Shown here: one piece after another, positions 37,597 through 49,834 of the stretch
Position numbering within the stretch: the stretch's first letter is position 1
Layout: each line of letters begins with the position of its first letter
Assembly (NCBI RefSeq): GCF_018139145.2
Contig: NC_059478.1
Span: forward strand, 2,356,001-2,420,000
DNA length: 64,000 nt
Direction: 5' to 3'
DNA from: Gymnogyps californianus
Lineage: Eukaryota; Chordata; Aves; Accipitriformes; Cathartidae
The notes under the pieces: model-generated
Database searches by the model: none
What the model was told of the DNA's origin: nothing
Seen by the model: only the letters and a program-made list of their open reading frames with translations
Translations under genes and position numbers: made by a program

Positions 37597-39438
37597 GCCC
37601 GAGTTTAACTTAATTACATTAATTGGTTTGACAATCTGAGAGGAAATGGTGGTTAGCAACTTTGGAGCAGAGGGGGATGTTAGCAAGGAAAGCAGTGATA
37701 AAATCAAATTCCCTTATGGATAGAGAATTGCAAGTAATTATCTGAGGTGTTGGCTGGCTGTGGGTAGTGCCGCAAAGCTAAATGTCTCTGCTAGGTCCAC
37801 ATTTTATGATTCAACAGAAGTGAGTATTTTGGTTCCCAAACATTCTTGAAGTTATTTTACAGGACTCGGCTTGTTCCAGTGAGAACTGCTTTGCAATAGT
37901 GTTCTCCTATCAGCTGTTTTTACTCCCATATTTTTTTCCAAAACGTGATTTCTTTCAGATTTAGGGATTATTTAAACATACTATCCTGAAGAAGTTAAAA
38001 GAAAAAAAAGCACCCAAGAGATAACAGTTTAAATTTCACCTGTGATGGGCTTGCTAACAATCCAAATGAGATTCTCAATGGCATTTGTAATAAACAAGCA
38101 ATTCCTTGATGCTCTTTAAGCCTAGTAAACAGAAATCCAGTTATTCTCCTGGGTAATACTCAAAATGGAGAAGTGGTTCTTGGGACATATTGTCTCTTGC
38201 AGTTACCTATCACTAAGTTCTGTTTAGAGACAACGGTTAAATTAGAAATAAATGGATAAACACATTGGTATAACTAATCTAGTTTAAAAGACCAGTTTCC
38301 TAAATTGGTACAGTACCCTAATGATTGGACACTTAAATCGTTATAGACCTCATTGAAATGGATTAGCTTTATTTCAGTGAATTACGGGCTCATACTAACC
38401 TTAAGGCACAGATATAGTCCATCTTTGAGCAACTAGGCTAGGGAGTTTCTCAAACCGTTTAATCAGCCCAACACAACTCTCTAAGATGGACCAGGCAGCA
38501 GAGCACTCAGGCCATTTAAATGTATGTGAGCTTAATAACTAGCACCTAGGAGAAGTAATTAAAGAATAAAGAATATGAAAGCTGTTGAGAAAGTTATCAG
38601 GTTGATGAAGAATATGAAACATTTAAAGATGCATTATTTTATCATGGCTGGCTAGAAAATCAGCCAACTTTCTGGAAGCTGTTTTGGTCTCCTCCCATAC
38701 CTAATTCAGTCCCTGAAATGCTCCACATGCACAGTGAATCAGGAGTCCTGCGGCACCTTGCGTTGTTCTGGTTATGGTGAGCAGTGATTTCATAGGTATT
38801 ATGCTGCCAGTGATATGCATGACTTCGGTTGCACAGGTTTATTTAAATAAATTGATTTTTTACAGAAAATCTGTTTTCCCACATGCCAGTCATTTAGATC
38901 ACATACATCTTAATGCTTTTACCATCTCACTTAGTATGTTGCTTTTAAAATACACAGTCAATAGAAAAATAGTGGTTTTTTAAAACAAATCCACTTTATT
39001 TCATTAAAATACAGGCATATGCAAGTCTTTCCTCATCAAAGTCATCCAGATTATTGTGTTTCATCAGCCCCACCTGAAATTATAGAGCAAAAAGAAGGAT
39101 CTACAGCTTTAACTGGCACTGAATAACTGGGATATGAAAATTATCAGCTTAATGGGAGCAGAGACAGCAGATTTTCAGTAAGAACCAGGCAAGGGTTGGT
39201 CATGCTGTGTGGAGGCAGCGAGGTTTTAGCTCTCTGAGGTTTCAGCTGGCATGCAGCTACAGAAGACGTCTGAGCCCCAGCTGAAAAATAGCTGGAGACT
39301 TACCATGCAATTTAATGAAAACTCAGCAGAAAGTCTCAATTGAATGGAGCCTTTTCCCATGCCACGGTGAAGTCCTCAAATGGGATGGTATTTTTCTGAT
39401 CAAGAAAATGTTGAGGGCTCAGATCTGTTGGGCTTGTT

Positions 39439-39480
39439 GGGGGGGGGAGGTGGGGGGGGGCGTGGAGAGAGAGAGAGAAG
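39439..39480 (+). repeat. G-rich run with GA tail
   Basis: Nine G (39439-39447), A, GG, T, nine G (39452-39460), then CGTG and a (GA)n run. The G clusters are dense enough to form an intramolecular G-quadruplex on the plus strand. Slippage makes the length likely to vary between individuals and prone to assembly error. Confidence 0.8.
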
Positions 39481-39994
39481 CTAAATAGAAACAGAAGCCA
39501 AAGTGACAAGGAAAAAAAAAAAATTTCAAAAAGAAATAGAATTTAGAACATCTGCTGCTCTCTCTACAGTGAAACAATTATTTAATCTGGGGAGAATCTG
39601 AGGTTGGAATATTGTTAAATAGAGCATGGTAAAAACAGATCACCAGCTCCACAAGAATTTTGGGAGGAAAATCTATCCTGAATTGGAAAGAAAAGCAGAA
39701 ATTGAGATATTTCAGACTTAAAGTTCCCTCAAGTTAGATTGGATCCCCTGAAACATTTAATTTCAACAAACTTTAAAAGATTTTGTTAATATTCTGGTTT
39801 ATTTTACTTCAAACTTTCCACTAAAAATTAGCTTTACATTTTGAAAGAATTTGGAGATGTGGCCATTTGTCAAACAAATCAAACAAACGTGAACACTAGA
39901 ACAGGAAATTCATCAAAAGAAGCTCCTTCTTACAGTTTCAGTTTTAAACAAGGTGGCATTTTCTCATAGAAAACCAATGATCAGCTTTAAATGC

Positions 39995-40085
39995 AAGCAA
40001 CTTGCCTAAGGCCATATGGCAAGCCCAGAGTGCCTGGTTTGTGTTACGAAAAGGCTCCAACACCCACCTTCGCTCTGTGTAGCAT
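39995..40085 (-). repeat. MIR-like SINE core relic
   Basis: The plus strand reads AAGCAACTTGCCTAAGGCCA, then TATGGCAAG and an AGAGTGCCTGG-type continuation. This follows the reverse complement of the MIR/CORE-SINE central domain (AACTTGCCCAAGGTCACACAGC..AGAGCCGGG). Divergence is high, as expected for an element that was active before the amniote radiations. The call is from memory of the consensus. Confidence 0.42.
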
Positions 40086-41524
40086 CCAACACGGAAGTCT
40101 GCAGCTTCCACGCACTTTATTTTCATGGCACAACGGAGGACAAAAAACAATCTGTACAGTTCAAGAGAGCGCCTGGATGCCTCAGACCTATTAAAACACA
40201 GATTATTAAAGCTCAAATGTCTGTTTCACACAGAATCTTTCTCAGAATGAATTAATTTTCATGTAAATGAGGCGCCTAAATGACACGATTCATGTGCATT
40301 TTACGACCACTGCTGGCTAAGACTCTGCTTTGTTCTAATAAATCAATGTGAGTGACACACTGACACAAAATATCTTTGTTATCTCCCAATTTGAGGAAAG
40401 TAATGCTATCTCCTAGAACTCTAGAAGACAGTCCTTGAAGGGATTACTTAGTCCAAGACAGAGTAAAACATCAGCAGTAGATGCTACTGCAATACATCAA
40501 AGTCTTCTTGCACACTAGCTTCCCAAAAAGCACTGAGCTGAGGTCAGGCTCCAACCCCGTCCTAAGATGCTCATAGGCACAGACAGAAGTTACTGACTTT
40601 TCACTGTATCATCTGATGGCTTTGCTACCCAACAACACACCGCAGCAGGAATTCCTGTTTTCACATCTCAAGAGGAGTTTCCCACATGCAGAAAAGTATT
40701 TCTCACTGCTCAGTCTGACACTGTGGAATACTCATTCCCCAGGATTGCCGTCACCACGAGCATTTCCATCTTTCATTTATATTTTTCATGTTACAAACAT
40801 GTGGAAGGTTGCTATAATGTATTTCATTCAAAATTCCCACACTAAGCACAAGGAAGGAACAAGGTGAAAGAATGAACTGCAGATGACATCGGCTCCATCA
40901 CCGCACTGAATACACCTCCAGAAGGTACGTAGCTTCGCAATGACCGACGATATCTAAAACCTGAATACCAGAAAGCAATGTTTACAAATAGCATTTGCAA
41001 CTATATGGGAAGCAGCTTAAATGCCCAGCTGAGACAATGAGAGGGGACATGTGGAAACCCTAATAAAAGAAAAGTCAGTGGAATGTCTTATTCTTTTCAA
41101 TAAGCCGATTAAGTTTTCTGGTAAGAAATCTGAAGTCAAGCCTGATGACTTAGAAAGAAAAAACATCACATTCTAGGAGCTTTTATAAACACTGAAACAA
41201 AGGTTTTAATTCTATAAGCCTTTTTCTAATTATTGCAAAATTATAACAGAAACAAAGAGAAAAATATCCACAAAAGAAGGAAAACAATGAATGCAATGAG
41301 ATAATTAAGCGGTTAAGCACCAAGCTGTTTCTGGAACTGGTCAGAAATGCCTCGGAAAACATCATTCTATCAATACAGCTTCCTTTCACACCCTGTCACA
41401 TTCTGAAATTGTAATTTTCAGTTTCTCGTATTACCTGAGTTTGCATGGACAAGTTTTATTTGGCCGTTGGCTTTGGAAGCATTTGGTAAAATGCATGTGT
41501 TTTTTCAGAATATTTTATTAAGGG

Positions 41525-41599
41525 GAAAAAAACACACAACAACCAACGAACCAAATAAAAAAACCCCAACAAACAACCAATAACAACAAAAAAAAAAAA
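41525..41599. repeat. A/C-rich low-complexity tract ending in A12
   Basis: A mixture of CAA, CCAA and A-runs over about 75 bp, ending in a run of twelve A. It may be the decayed tail of a retroposon, but no body is recognisable upstream. Confidence 0.75.
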
Positions 41600-43095
41600 G
41601 ACAGAAGAAAAGAGGAGACCATTAAAGGAATGCTTTAATTTTTCATTATTATACTATTTTTTCCACTTTCTATAAACATGCAGTATAAAACATCAAAGGA
41701 AACACAAAGCAACTAGACTTATTCACTATGGTTTTATTCAAAGTGAATGCAATTTTAAAAATAGATGGTAAGAAAAGAGGAATTTGACAATTCAAAATTC
41801 CATCTTGGAATTAAATTTGGGGGTTTTTTTCAAAGCTATAGAGGTTACAAGTAACAGCCCTGACAATATTATTTCAGAAGCAGGCCACTGCTAAGTGCTA
41901 ACTTTAACATTATGCAATAAGGGCAGTTATGTGCTGGGCTTCCATGATCCACGTTACTTTTCACAGTTTGGGATCCAAGAGACAAACCGTTATACAGTTC
42001 ACTGAAATCTAATTTCCACTGTGTTGAATGTCTTCAATGTGCAGGTCCAAGATTAGTATTAAATGAAAATTATATTGTTCAACTAGAGCTTTAGTGATTT
42101 CAAATTACTATTCAAAACAGAGTGCATGTTCTTAGATAAATGGTGTTTTTAATTAAACATGTATGTATTAAGTTATTTCCTTAATTATAGTATCTCCATT
42201 GCCTCATATTGTTTTACTGTGTATTAAATTCAGTTTCTTACATTATTACACTATTAGATCAAACTGGTAATTGTCAGTTTTTCCTTTCTTCATGCTTATC
42301 TAAGCTTGCAGTGGTAAGTCTCGTTTCATTTATCTTTTTCAACAACAACGCAGTAATGAAAGCCTTACGAAGGATCCTCAGGTCTAATCAGGGCTTCCCT
42401 CCTACGTCTCAAGCTTGCAGAAACCTGGAGAGCTCCTGTCACGTTCTCAGAGTCCATAGGTAGTCCGATGCGGAAGCAGAAACCAAAATCTCCCGTTCTG
42501 GGTCTCCTGGTTTCTGCCCTGTGCAGGGGAGGATGTGGGAACAGAGAAGGGCTGAAAGCCACCGCTGAGCAGGGCATCCCTGGGACCTGGACGCCAGCCT
42601 CCAGTTCACTCCAGGCTTTGCAATTTCATGATTATTGCTAAGCTTCCTTTTTTTTTTTTCCCCCCCAAAGTTTTCCCCTCTTTGGGAAACTTTCAGAACT
42701 CCAATTTTTCATTCACAAATGAATGAATGACTTCTCCCCCTTTTTTTGTCAAATCACAGGTGTTACATGGAATAGAAAATCTAATCTTTGACCCGCTTCA
42801 CCTCAGACAGAGCCAAAGCTACAGAAAAAAAATCAGTTTCATCTGGATTAAATATAAAATATTTAAAGGTGTGGGGAAGCTATAGTTTTATTTTGCTGAA
42901 AGGTGGTCTGTTGAGATTTGTTGAGTCAGTCATTTAACTTCAGTAATAAATAAGGCAATCATTTCAACATTCATTGAAGTAACTTCAACACTCATATCCA
43001 GTGAAACCTCTTTCCCCCTCTCTCCAGTGGGACTCCTTAGAAGCCCTCACAAGCATGAACTGGCTTTTTTCTGTGCAGGAACAGTAAATCCAGCT

Positions 43096-43649
43096 TGTTG
43101 GGAGGTGCTGACCTCGACTTGCACCGCCTAGCATCCTATTACATGATATGTGCAAGGCCCAATGTACAGACTAGCCTGTGTGTAACCCTTATGGCTATAG
43201 AAATTGTGTTCCCCCGACCTAGGGAAAGCCCTGGGCCAGCTCACAAGAGATCCTCAGATATGAGGGAGATCTTGGGCTTTCTAGGCACCTTCGGCAAGTT
43301 GGTCAGAATGACTGAGGTTTTGTAAACAGACAAAGGAAGAATTACCCTGGTTTTAAAGTCTACTGACCAGTAATTCTGTCATCTTATAGGAGCACAGAAG
43401 GCATAACACCATGAGATACTTATCGCTGGTGTGGCTGTTAAGTATAAAAATCAGTGAAGGAACCCAGGGTAGGACAAGCACTCAGCAAAAGGCTGGGCAC
43501 ATGTTAATGCCTGCGGGGAGAAATTCTCCAGATGAGATGCCCTCCTTCCCTTCGCCTAGATAATGACACACTTTGTAACACAGAGCTTGCACGAAGGGGT
43601 GTCTCTCAGCTATAATCCTAAGCAACAGATAGTAAACCTGGTATGAACA
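43096..43649. repeat. Probable interspersed repeat, LTR-like (554 bp)
   Basis: The segment starts TGTTGGGAGGTGCTGACC and can be closed at ..GTATGAACA, giving the TGTT...AACA termini typical of retroviral LTRs. It holds a TATA-like GTATAAAAATC at 43442, is richer in G, C and CpG than its flanks, and has no coding capacity. Flanking five-base strings (CAGCT and GTACT) do not match well. Instead an eight-base repeat GAACAGTA occurs at 43079-43086 and 43645-43652, which would suit a hAT-type DNA element with different ends. It looks repetitive, but the family is not established. Confidence 0.42.
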
Positions 43650-45204
43650 GTACTGGCAGGTGATAGTTGGAAAAAATAAAATCCATCTGACAATGTGTGC
43701 AGACCTGCTGCAAGCTCTCTGGCAGCGGTGTAGGTGCTCCTGCTTGTCAAAGTGGTGCTGGTGGTTACTTCAAAAGCATCTAAATTCCCTGTTGAAGGGG
43801 AGAAGGGAAAACTGCACTTAATTATAAGAGTAGAATCTGCTACATCACTGATTGATGGAACTAGAAAAACATTTTTTTGTCATTAATTTACAAATCGCCA
43901 AATTAGAGAGAAAAAGTGAGCTATTGCCCTACCTGTTTTGATAATTTCATTCTCATAAATACATGAATTTACTAGAACATTTTCCTTCTTTCTCTTTTTT
44001 CTTTTAAGAAAAAAACATGGAAGGGGATGACAGAGAATCTAGAAATATGTTAATGTCTTTCCTTCATCAAACAACCATGAATATACATGACCATACTATA
44101 TTACTATTTCCAGCTACTTTGATTTATGTTATGGATAACATGTTTATATAAAGCTTATCTCCACAAGAAGCAAAAGAAAAAAAAAAAACCCACAACATCA
44201 ACAGTGGGGAATCAAATACCACCGAAATTAAACTAATTTCTAAAGTAGGCCAGACAAAAACTGCTAAAGCATCCAGGATTTCTGAGGCACTTTATTATGA
44301 AGGGTTTTTTTAACATCAAGATTTGTGAAAACATGATTTATAAAGATACACAGCCAAAAAGTTATTAAGGGTGAGCTCTTCAAACCAGGGTGAAGGTAAT
44401 TAAGCTGCCCAACCTAGGAAAACTGATCTAACATCCAGTTATTGATATTTATCACTTTTGATTTCATGTCAGTGACTCCCAATCACATACCCAAAAAATT
44501 AATTTAATCTAGAGCAAGCTGTTTTCAGCATGACAGAAGTGTAACTGAACAAACTCCGGCTCATAAAGCTTCTGCGATAAATGTTTTTTGATCACCACTG
44601 AATTTAAGGTGGTTTTTTTGTTCTGTTTTGTGCAGTGAGACTCAACTGATCCCAGGCAGTTGTTTGTACTTTAGACTTTTGGCAGGTCTACCAAAAGTGC
44701 TCCTAGGTCAAACAGTCCAAATGGTCTAAATCTTACAGATACAGATTTTTGGGGTGATTCAGTGCTTACTCCAGTCATCAGTGCAATCTAAAGGACATTC
44801 TTCCGCATGGCTCACTGATCCCATAGATAGACAATATCATTAGTGCTATCTAATGAACCTTAATCCTAATGATTAGCATGCACCTAGTGACACCCAAGCA
44901 TGCAGGCATGAAGTGTATCAGCTGTATTGTATCCATTTTAATGAATTTTCTTCACATTTTCCTAGCCCTTCTCCATTTTAAAATGGACATGAAGTTCTGA
45001 TACAGCATAGCTAAGCCCATTTCCAGTCTGAAATTTCAAGCCTTCCATACCTGTCTGTTCTATGGCTGATAAATAACTTTGGACAACAGGAATGGTCAGT
45101 GCGGTGAGATTATGGCTTGTCACTTCTACACTGACTCAGACACATCCCATTCCATGAGGACCCCTCTGCTGTATGATCACTAGAGTATCTTATTATTGAA
45201 CAAT
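43650..45204. other. Gene-free AT-rich block
   Basis: No gene or known repeat recognised. A 16-bp perfect palindrome (TCCATTTTAAAATGGA, 44972-44987) and short A-runs (44167-44188) are the only structures noted. Confidence 0.55.
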
Positions 45205-45425
45205 GTATTTTTAAGACACCTGACTTTGAAAACAAATCCAGCCGTCAGCATGTTCTTGGAAATGGCATAACCTTCTCAGGGACTGAAGTGAAACTGGATC
45301 CTGTTTCTTGAAGACAGGTGCAACATTTGCCTTTTTCCACTCATAGGAATCTCCTCCAGTTCCACCACCTCTGCCCCTCCAGGCACATAGATAGGTGCCT
45401 TCATCCCCCACAGGAGAAAGCCTCA
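45205..45425 (-). repeat. CR1 LINE reverse-transcriptase fragment
   Basis: Translated on the minus strand the segment includes WKKANVAPVFKK, which matches the CR1 ORF2 reverse-transcriptase motif (WKKANVTPVFKKG..), followed by DPVSLQSL in place of the usual DPGNYRPVSLTS, i.e. with a short internal deletion. The plus-strand text 'CTTGAAGACAGGTGCAACAT' and 'TTGCCTTTTTCCACTC' is the familiar antisense form. It is a decayed internal piece with no intact frame and no function. Confidence 0.68.
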
Positions 45426-46270
45426 AGTAACTATCACCTTCCTTTCTTTCTTCATACGTACTCTTGGTTAAGGCTCAGCCAACTCTGATGCCTCTGCTGA
45501 TGGGACATCATCTTCTTCATCTGTTTCCAACGCCCTATACCTGTAGTCCCTATGCCTGGTCTGTAATTGCAGAAACACAGTGAGAGAAAGGGATTTGTTG
45601 TTTTGTGGGAAATGCCAGATTTCCAGTCGCTGCCATCTTGGAAGTTTCTGACCATTGCTCTGTTGAGGGTTGTCCATCCTTCCATGAAATGCTGGTAAGA
45701 CTCTGGTATGTGCTTCTGTAGGGTGACTGTGAAGATCTTGTCAATCTCCCGTTTGTCCTTGATGGCACATGGTCTGCTCACTTCATTTTGCTGGCAAGCC
45801 AGCAGAGCATCCCTCCCAAGCAGACCATCCCTCCCCCAGGTGGGACCACTGCCATCCCCAGCGCTCCCTGTCCCCAGAAACCTGGACAGTGCCATCCTCC
45901 CCCAGGGGCTCTGCCGGGGTCAAGGTCTCTGATGTGCCAAAGGCGACAGCTCCAACCAGTGTCAGAGATGACACCTATTCAGGGTCCTTTTGCATTCCTG
46001 CTGCTCTTGCCTGTGGGTAGTATAGCTGCTCCCGAGTGCATTGGTACCTGCATGACCAATGGGCAGTTGTATGCAACCGTCTTGGACACCCCTAACCAGG
46101 GAACGGCCAAGGAAAGCCAGCTTAGAGCTGACAGAGCAAAAGCCTTCAGGAGCTTTGAGAAGCCAGCCCTCACTGGCAGTGGCACATCCCCAGGAAGGAG
46201 CCAACAAAAGGTGAGACCTGAAGAAGCTACCCAAGACCTGGCAAAATTAGCTGTGCTTGCCAATTAAAGT
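45426..46270. other. GC-richer block with overlapping open frames, unidentified
   Basis: Between the CR1 fragment and 46270 the sequence is richer in G, C and CpG than its surroundings. It is open on both strands: minus 45452-45895 (147 codons) and 45979-46263 (94 codons), plus 45788-46267 (159 codons). The translations are low in recognisable motifs, the plus-strand one starts proline- and glutamine-rich, and none resembles a protein I know. Mutual overlap and composition argue for chance opening in a GC-rich segment. An old retrogene, an ERV fragment or an unclassified repeat remain possible. Confidence 0.4.
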
Positions 46271-47896
46271 CCTGAATAATACATAACTCCATGAGGATGC
46301 CCATCAGCTCTTCAGAGCAAAAAAGGTACTATTTAGTGGTTCTGTAAGCCCTGTAGCAAACAGAAACTTTGCCCTTAAACTGGCATTTAACTGAGGCCTG
46401 TGGCTTGTCAAGATTTGTTTATCTACATTGTTGATATACATGTATAATATTAGATTAAATTACAGAAAACAAAATTATTGCTTGCAATTATTCACTGACA
46501 GAATCTTCACCAGACAGCTCATAATCATTTTGTGAGGATATCTACCTGTTCTTATTTTTCTGCCAAACCCTAAGTGAATGATGAAATGTAGCTTTTTTCC
46601 AATGCAGTATATGCCTTATTTATTCTACTGCTGTTCTGTATATGTGAAATGCACACTGTTCAAAGAATTGCATTGTTGTCATTGGAAATAATGATCTAAA
46701 TGTATTCCAGGACTTAATCTATAATACCCTGAGTGTTTTATAATGTGCTGGAGGTAGAGCAAAAGATCTTTAAGATATTTTGGAGGAAATATATATTACT
46801 ATGTCTGTACGGATTTCTTCAGGCAGGTCTTGTTACCAGAATTCTTTCATTTACATTTCTGCTGTATTTATGTTCTCTGTTTTAATGCTACTTTGCCTAG
46901 TTTGGATATTAGTAAGTGGAGTAAGAGACATTTTTATGAGCCATACCCAGTGAAACAAAGAAAAGATAAGTTAAAAATTGATATGCAATATTTATTAATA
47001 TTTCAGTGCACAAAGAACAAAATCTGATTTCCAGAGCCCTCAGAAATGAAACCTTTAGAAATATGGATTCAGTTCTGATGGCCATACAAAGAGCAATTTA
47101 AGTTTGATATGATTATGAGGAAGTTTCAGCTCCTCCAAATAAATATACTATGGGTGAGAAACTGAGTAACTTCTTTACTTTTTTTTTTTTTTAAACAATA
47201 TCTGATTGTTATTCTGGAAATCTCTCTTTATGGGTTTGTAAAAGATAGTGTTAAAGCAGATGAAAATCATGCCAATTCCACAAATTCATTTATTATTAAC
47301 ATGAAATATATTGTGAAGAATAAACTATTGGCTTTAGAAATGCTTCATTATTTTAAGACACCTTTAGAAAGAAGACATGACCCCCTCATGCTTTAGGTAC
47401 ATGCCTTATAAAGCGGTAATAAAGCAAGGTGGCAAAAATATTTGAGGTTTTTTTGTTGGTGGGGGTTTTTTTTCCAGTGCAAAACCAGTTGGTCCATACC
47501 AATACTTTTGACTACTCTTTTCTCTGGGAAAAGAGTTGTGAGCCACAGCTGTGGGAGGAAATGTCCCCACCTACACCAATCTGCAAAAACGGTGCTGCTT
47601 TCTCCTCCCAAACCTGCCATACGTCTTAACTGGGTCCTATCAATACTCTGGGTATATTCTTCAGTAAAACGGAAAACTGTGAACAACATACACTGTTAGT
47701 TCTCTCATAGCATACTTTGCTGACAGCTCTGTAAAATTAAGTATAAATGAATATTAACGTTTGCAGATTCGAAGCATAAATCCTACTTAAATAGATAATA
47801 TCAGGCCTACCCTTACTGAATAGGCTGGTTCTTTAAAGTTGCTTACTTCCTATAGCAGATATTGTAGAAAGACGAGAGAAGTGTATACAGAAAATT

Positions 47897-47948
47897 TAAA
47901 AAAAAAAGAAGGTAAAAAAAAAGAAAAGAAGGGTAAAAAAAAGGAAAA
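47897..47948. repeat. A-rich tract with G interruptions
   Basis: Runs of A broken by G, GG or GT. Its translation is the lysine-rich start of a chance 123-codon frame (47839-48210), which is not a gene. Confidence 0.85.
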
Positions 47949-49169
47949 TTTGAGAATACTCCTACCCATCTCTCTCCATGTCGTGCTACTGTCAAACTGT
48001 CAAGATGCATGTCCCAGCCTTGCATCTGGGGACCTGCTTACCAATATGAGAAACAGCCACCCGGAGACAGAGCAGAAGTCTATTAAGTCCAATATTATGT
48101 GTTTATTGGTAGTTCTTTGGGGAAAGAGCATGAGGAAAAGAGAGGACAGTGATCCTTTCTCCATCATTCCCTCCCAGCTTTTGCCAGTCTGTAGTTCAGG
48201 GACTTCCTGAGCAGAAATTTAAACTGCAGCATCACGTTTAACCACCCTCCAAAGACCTTTCTTCCCTGAATTCTAACCCATTTATCCTCACCCTTGCTAC
48301 GGTGCTGGGTAATGTCAGGATTTTTTCCTTTTCCATTAGTTTGGTATCCACTGAGGAAGAGTCCCTTTCCTTCTTCCATTGCCGCTGGCTCTGGATGCAT
48401 GTTTAAGATTTTATCAGCTCCAGCACTGAAGGAACTTAGTGAATGAAAACATGCTTTTTTTCACTTTTTTTTTGCGATTATATTAGGGAGAAAGAAAGCG
48501 TGCTTGTCTAGCTGACAGAAACTAAGTGGTTATATCTGCTGTAGCCTGCTTCCTTATCTGCTGTTTTCTATTGTTTCCAGAAAAAAACCTTTCTAATGGG
48601 GAAGGAACTAGATAAAAAGCACAGAATAGGGACTGGACTAATTCAAAAGGACATTTTTCTCTCCCTGGATGTTAAAGCCATGACCCTGTTTGTGAACAAT
48701 GATACATGAATGAGATGTATGGGTGTTCAGTATGTCACCACAGCTCAGAGAATATCCATCATCTTTTCAGATAGCCTGAGGGATAAGAGCCACAGACATG
48801 CTCTCTGCATGTCTAGTCCTAAAGAGAACAGAAGCTATTGAAACTTCAATTTTCGTATATGAAATCCCTAGCACCATTCCTGAAATCACTCTTTCTTCCC
48901 CCGCCGTCTCCCCCAGATGCAGTTTGCTCACATTTGAACTGTTTCTCCTCTCGCGGGGAGCCTTCCCTACCCACCTGTGGTCTGCGGGAAAATAATATAG
49001 CCCACCTGGAAAGACTACAGGCTGCAAGCTGGGCAGATTTCAGTGGCTTGTTCATAGCAAGTGGTTCGTGCCTAGTAAAATGAGCACAGGAAAGCTGGAA
49101 GAAAAAGAAGCCTGAAATCAGAGTTATATTTGGGGAAGGGAGAGAGAATGGAAATCACTCCACAGGCCT

Positions 49170-49310
49170 AACAGGTACTCGGTTTTTATCATTATAATCT
49201 ATTATAGTATATGACATATGATTATTATACTATATGATACATAATAATGACACATATAGTTATTATATTATCATTTATAGTATCTTATACTCATTTTTTA
49301 TCATTAATCC
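49170..49310. repeat. AT-rich low-complexity region
   Basis: Made mainly of TAT, ATTAT and CATAT strings over about 140 bp, with local inverted repeats such as TATAGTATA (49203-49211) and TATACTATA (49226-49234). Probably a decayed (TA)n or similar microsatellite, likely to be unstable. Confidence 0.75.
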
Positions 49311-49519
49311 ATTCTAGTGGAGTCTACTGTCAATTTCAGTACTGACCAAAGCTGTGATAGCACAAATTCAGGTTTTTCAGGACAGCCTGTTGACCTCAAA
49401 TGCTGCCGCCAGTTCGTGTTGCACCATCAACAGCTGTGTGACTTCTTAAATCACAGTGTGTAGACCAACACCTATAGAGCTGGCCAAGGGTCTCTGACGG
49501 ATCCTGGTCTCTGCAATCA

Positions 49520-49615
49520 ACGCACCCAGATGCCTTTGTGGGCAGGGGACCAAACCTTTCCGTGCCTCGGTCTCCTGCAAAGTGCAGTAATATTCCTTTT
49601 CCCCTATGTATTTAT
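49520..49615 (+). repeat. MIR-like SINE relic
   Basis: 'TTTGTGGGCAGGGGACCAAA', 'CCTTTCCGTGCCTCGGTCTC' and 'CTGCAAAGTGCAGTAATA' track the 3' half of the MIR core in sense orientation (CCTTGGGCAAGTCACTTAACCTCTCTGTGCCTCAGTTTCCTC..), with many substitutions. Such relics are sparse but known in bird genomes. Ends are uncertain by tens of bases. Confidence 0.48.
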
Positions 49616-49807
49616 TAAGTTCTCGCAATTTGTGAGTACAACCAACTTAACGCAGCTGTTATTAACCAGCGGGTTATGATTGGGATTGGGGAGCGTAATG
49701 CACTACAGCGGTGCCAACGTCTAAGATGACAAATGAAAGTTCAGACTTCTGGCACTGACTGCTTACATACAAATTTATTTCCTGAAATGATAATACACAA
49801 ATAATAG

Positions 49808-49834
49808 AAACAAAACAAAACAAAGCAAAACAAA
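49808..49834. repeat. (AAAAC)n microsatellite, about 27 bp
   Basis: Five near-perfect units of ACAAA/AAAAC with one G substitution. Simple tandem repeat. Confidence 0.9.

Larger units (their letters stand above)
34371..39438. other. Gene-free block with exon-like stretch and palindrome
   Basis: No recognisable gene. It holds a T-rich tract, an exon-like segment (34566-34666) and a 24-bp inverted repeat (37573-37596), each listed separately. The 122-codon plus-strand frame at 37171-37539 is in locally GC-richer DNA (about 36850-37560) with no known domain, and a second frame overlaps it. The remainder is AT-rich and unremarkable. Confidence 0.5.
39481..43095. other. Gene-free block, AT-rich
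   Basis: Contains the MIR-like relic at 39995-40085 and the A/C-rich tract at 41525-41599. Around 40414-40455 a short string resembles the 3' end of an old CR1 on the minus strand (AGAACTCTAGAAGACAG...), too short for a firm call. The 42650 area has a T12C7 homopolymer junction, followed near 42718 by a short (AATG)n. No coding exon is recognised. Confidence 0.5.

Noticed and set aside
40414..40455. Short CR1 3' end on the minus strand
   Set aside because: The similarity is limited to a few words (AGAACTCTAGAAG, TTAGTCCAAG) and could be chance.
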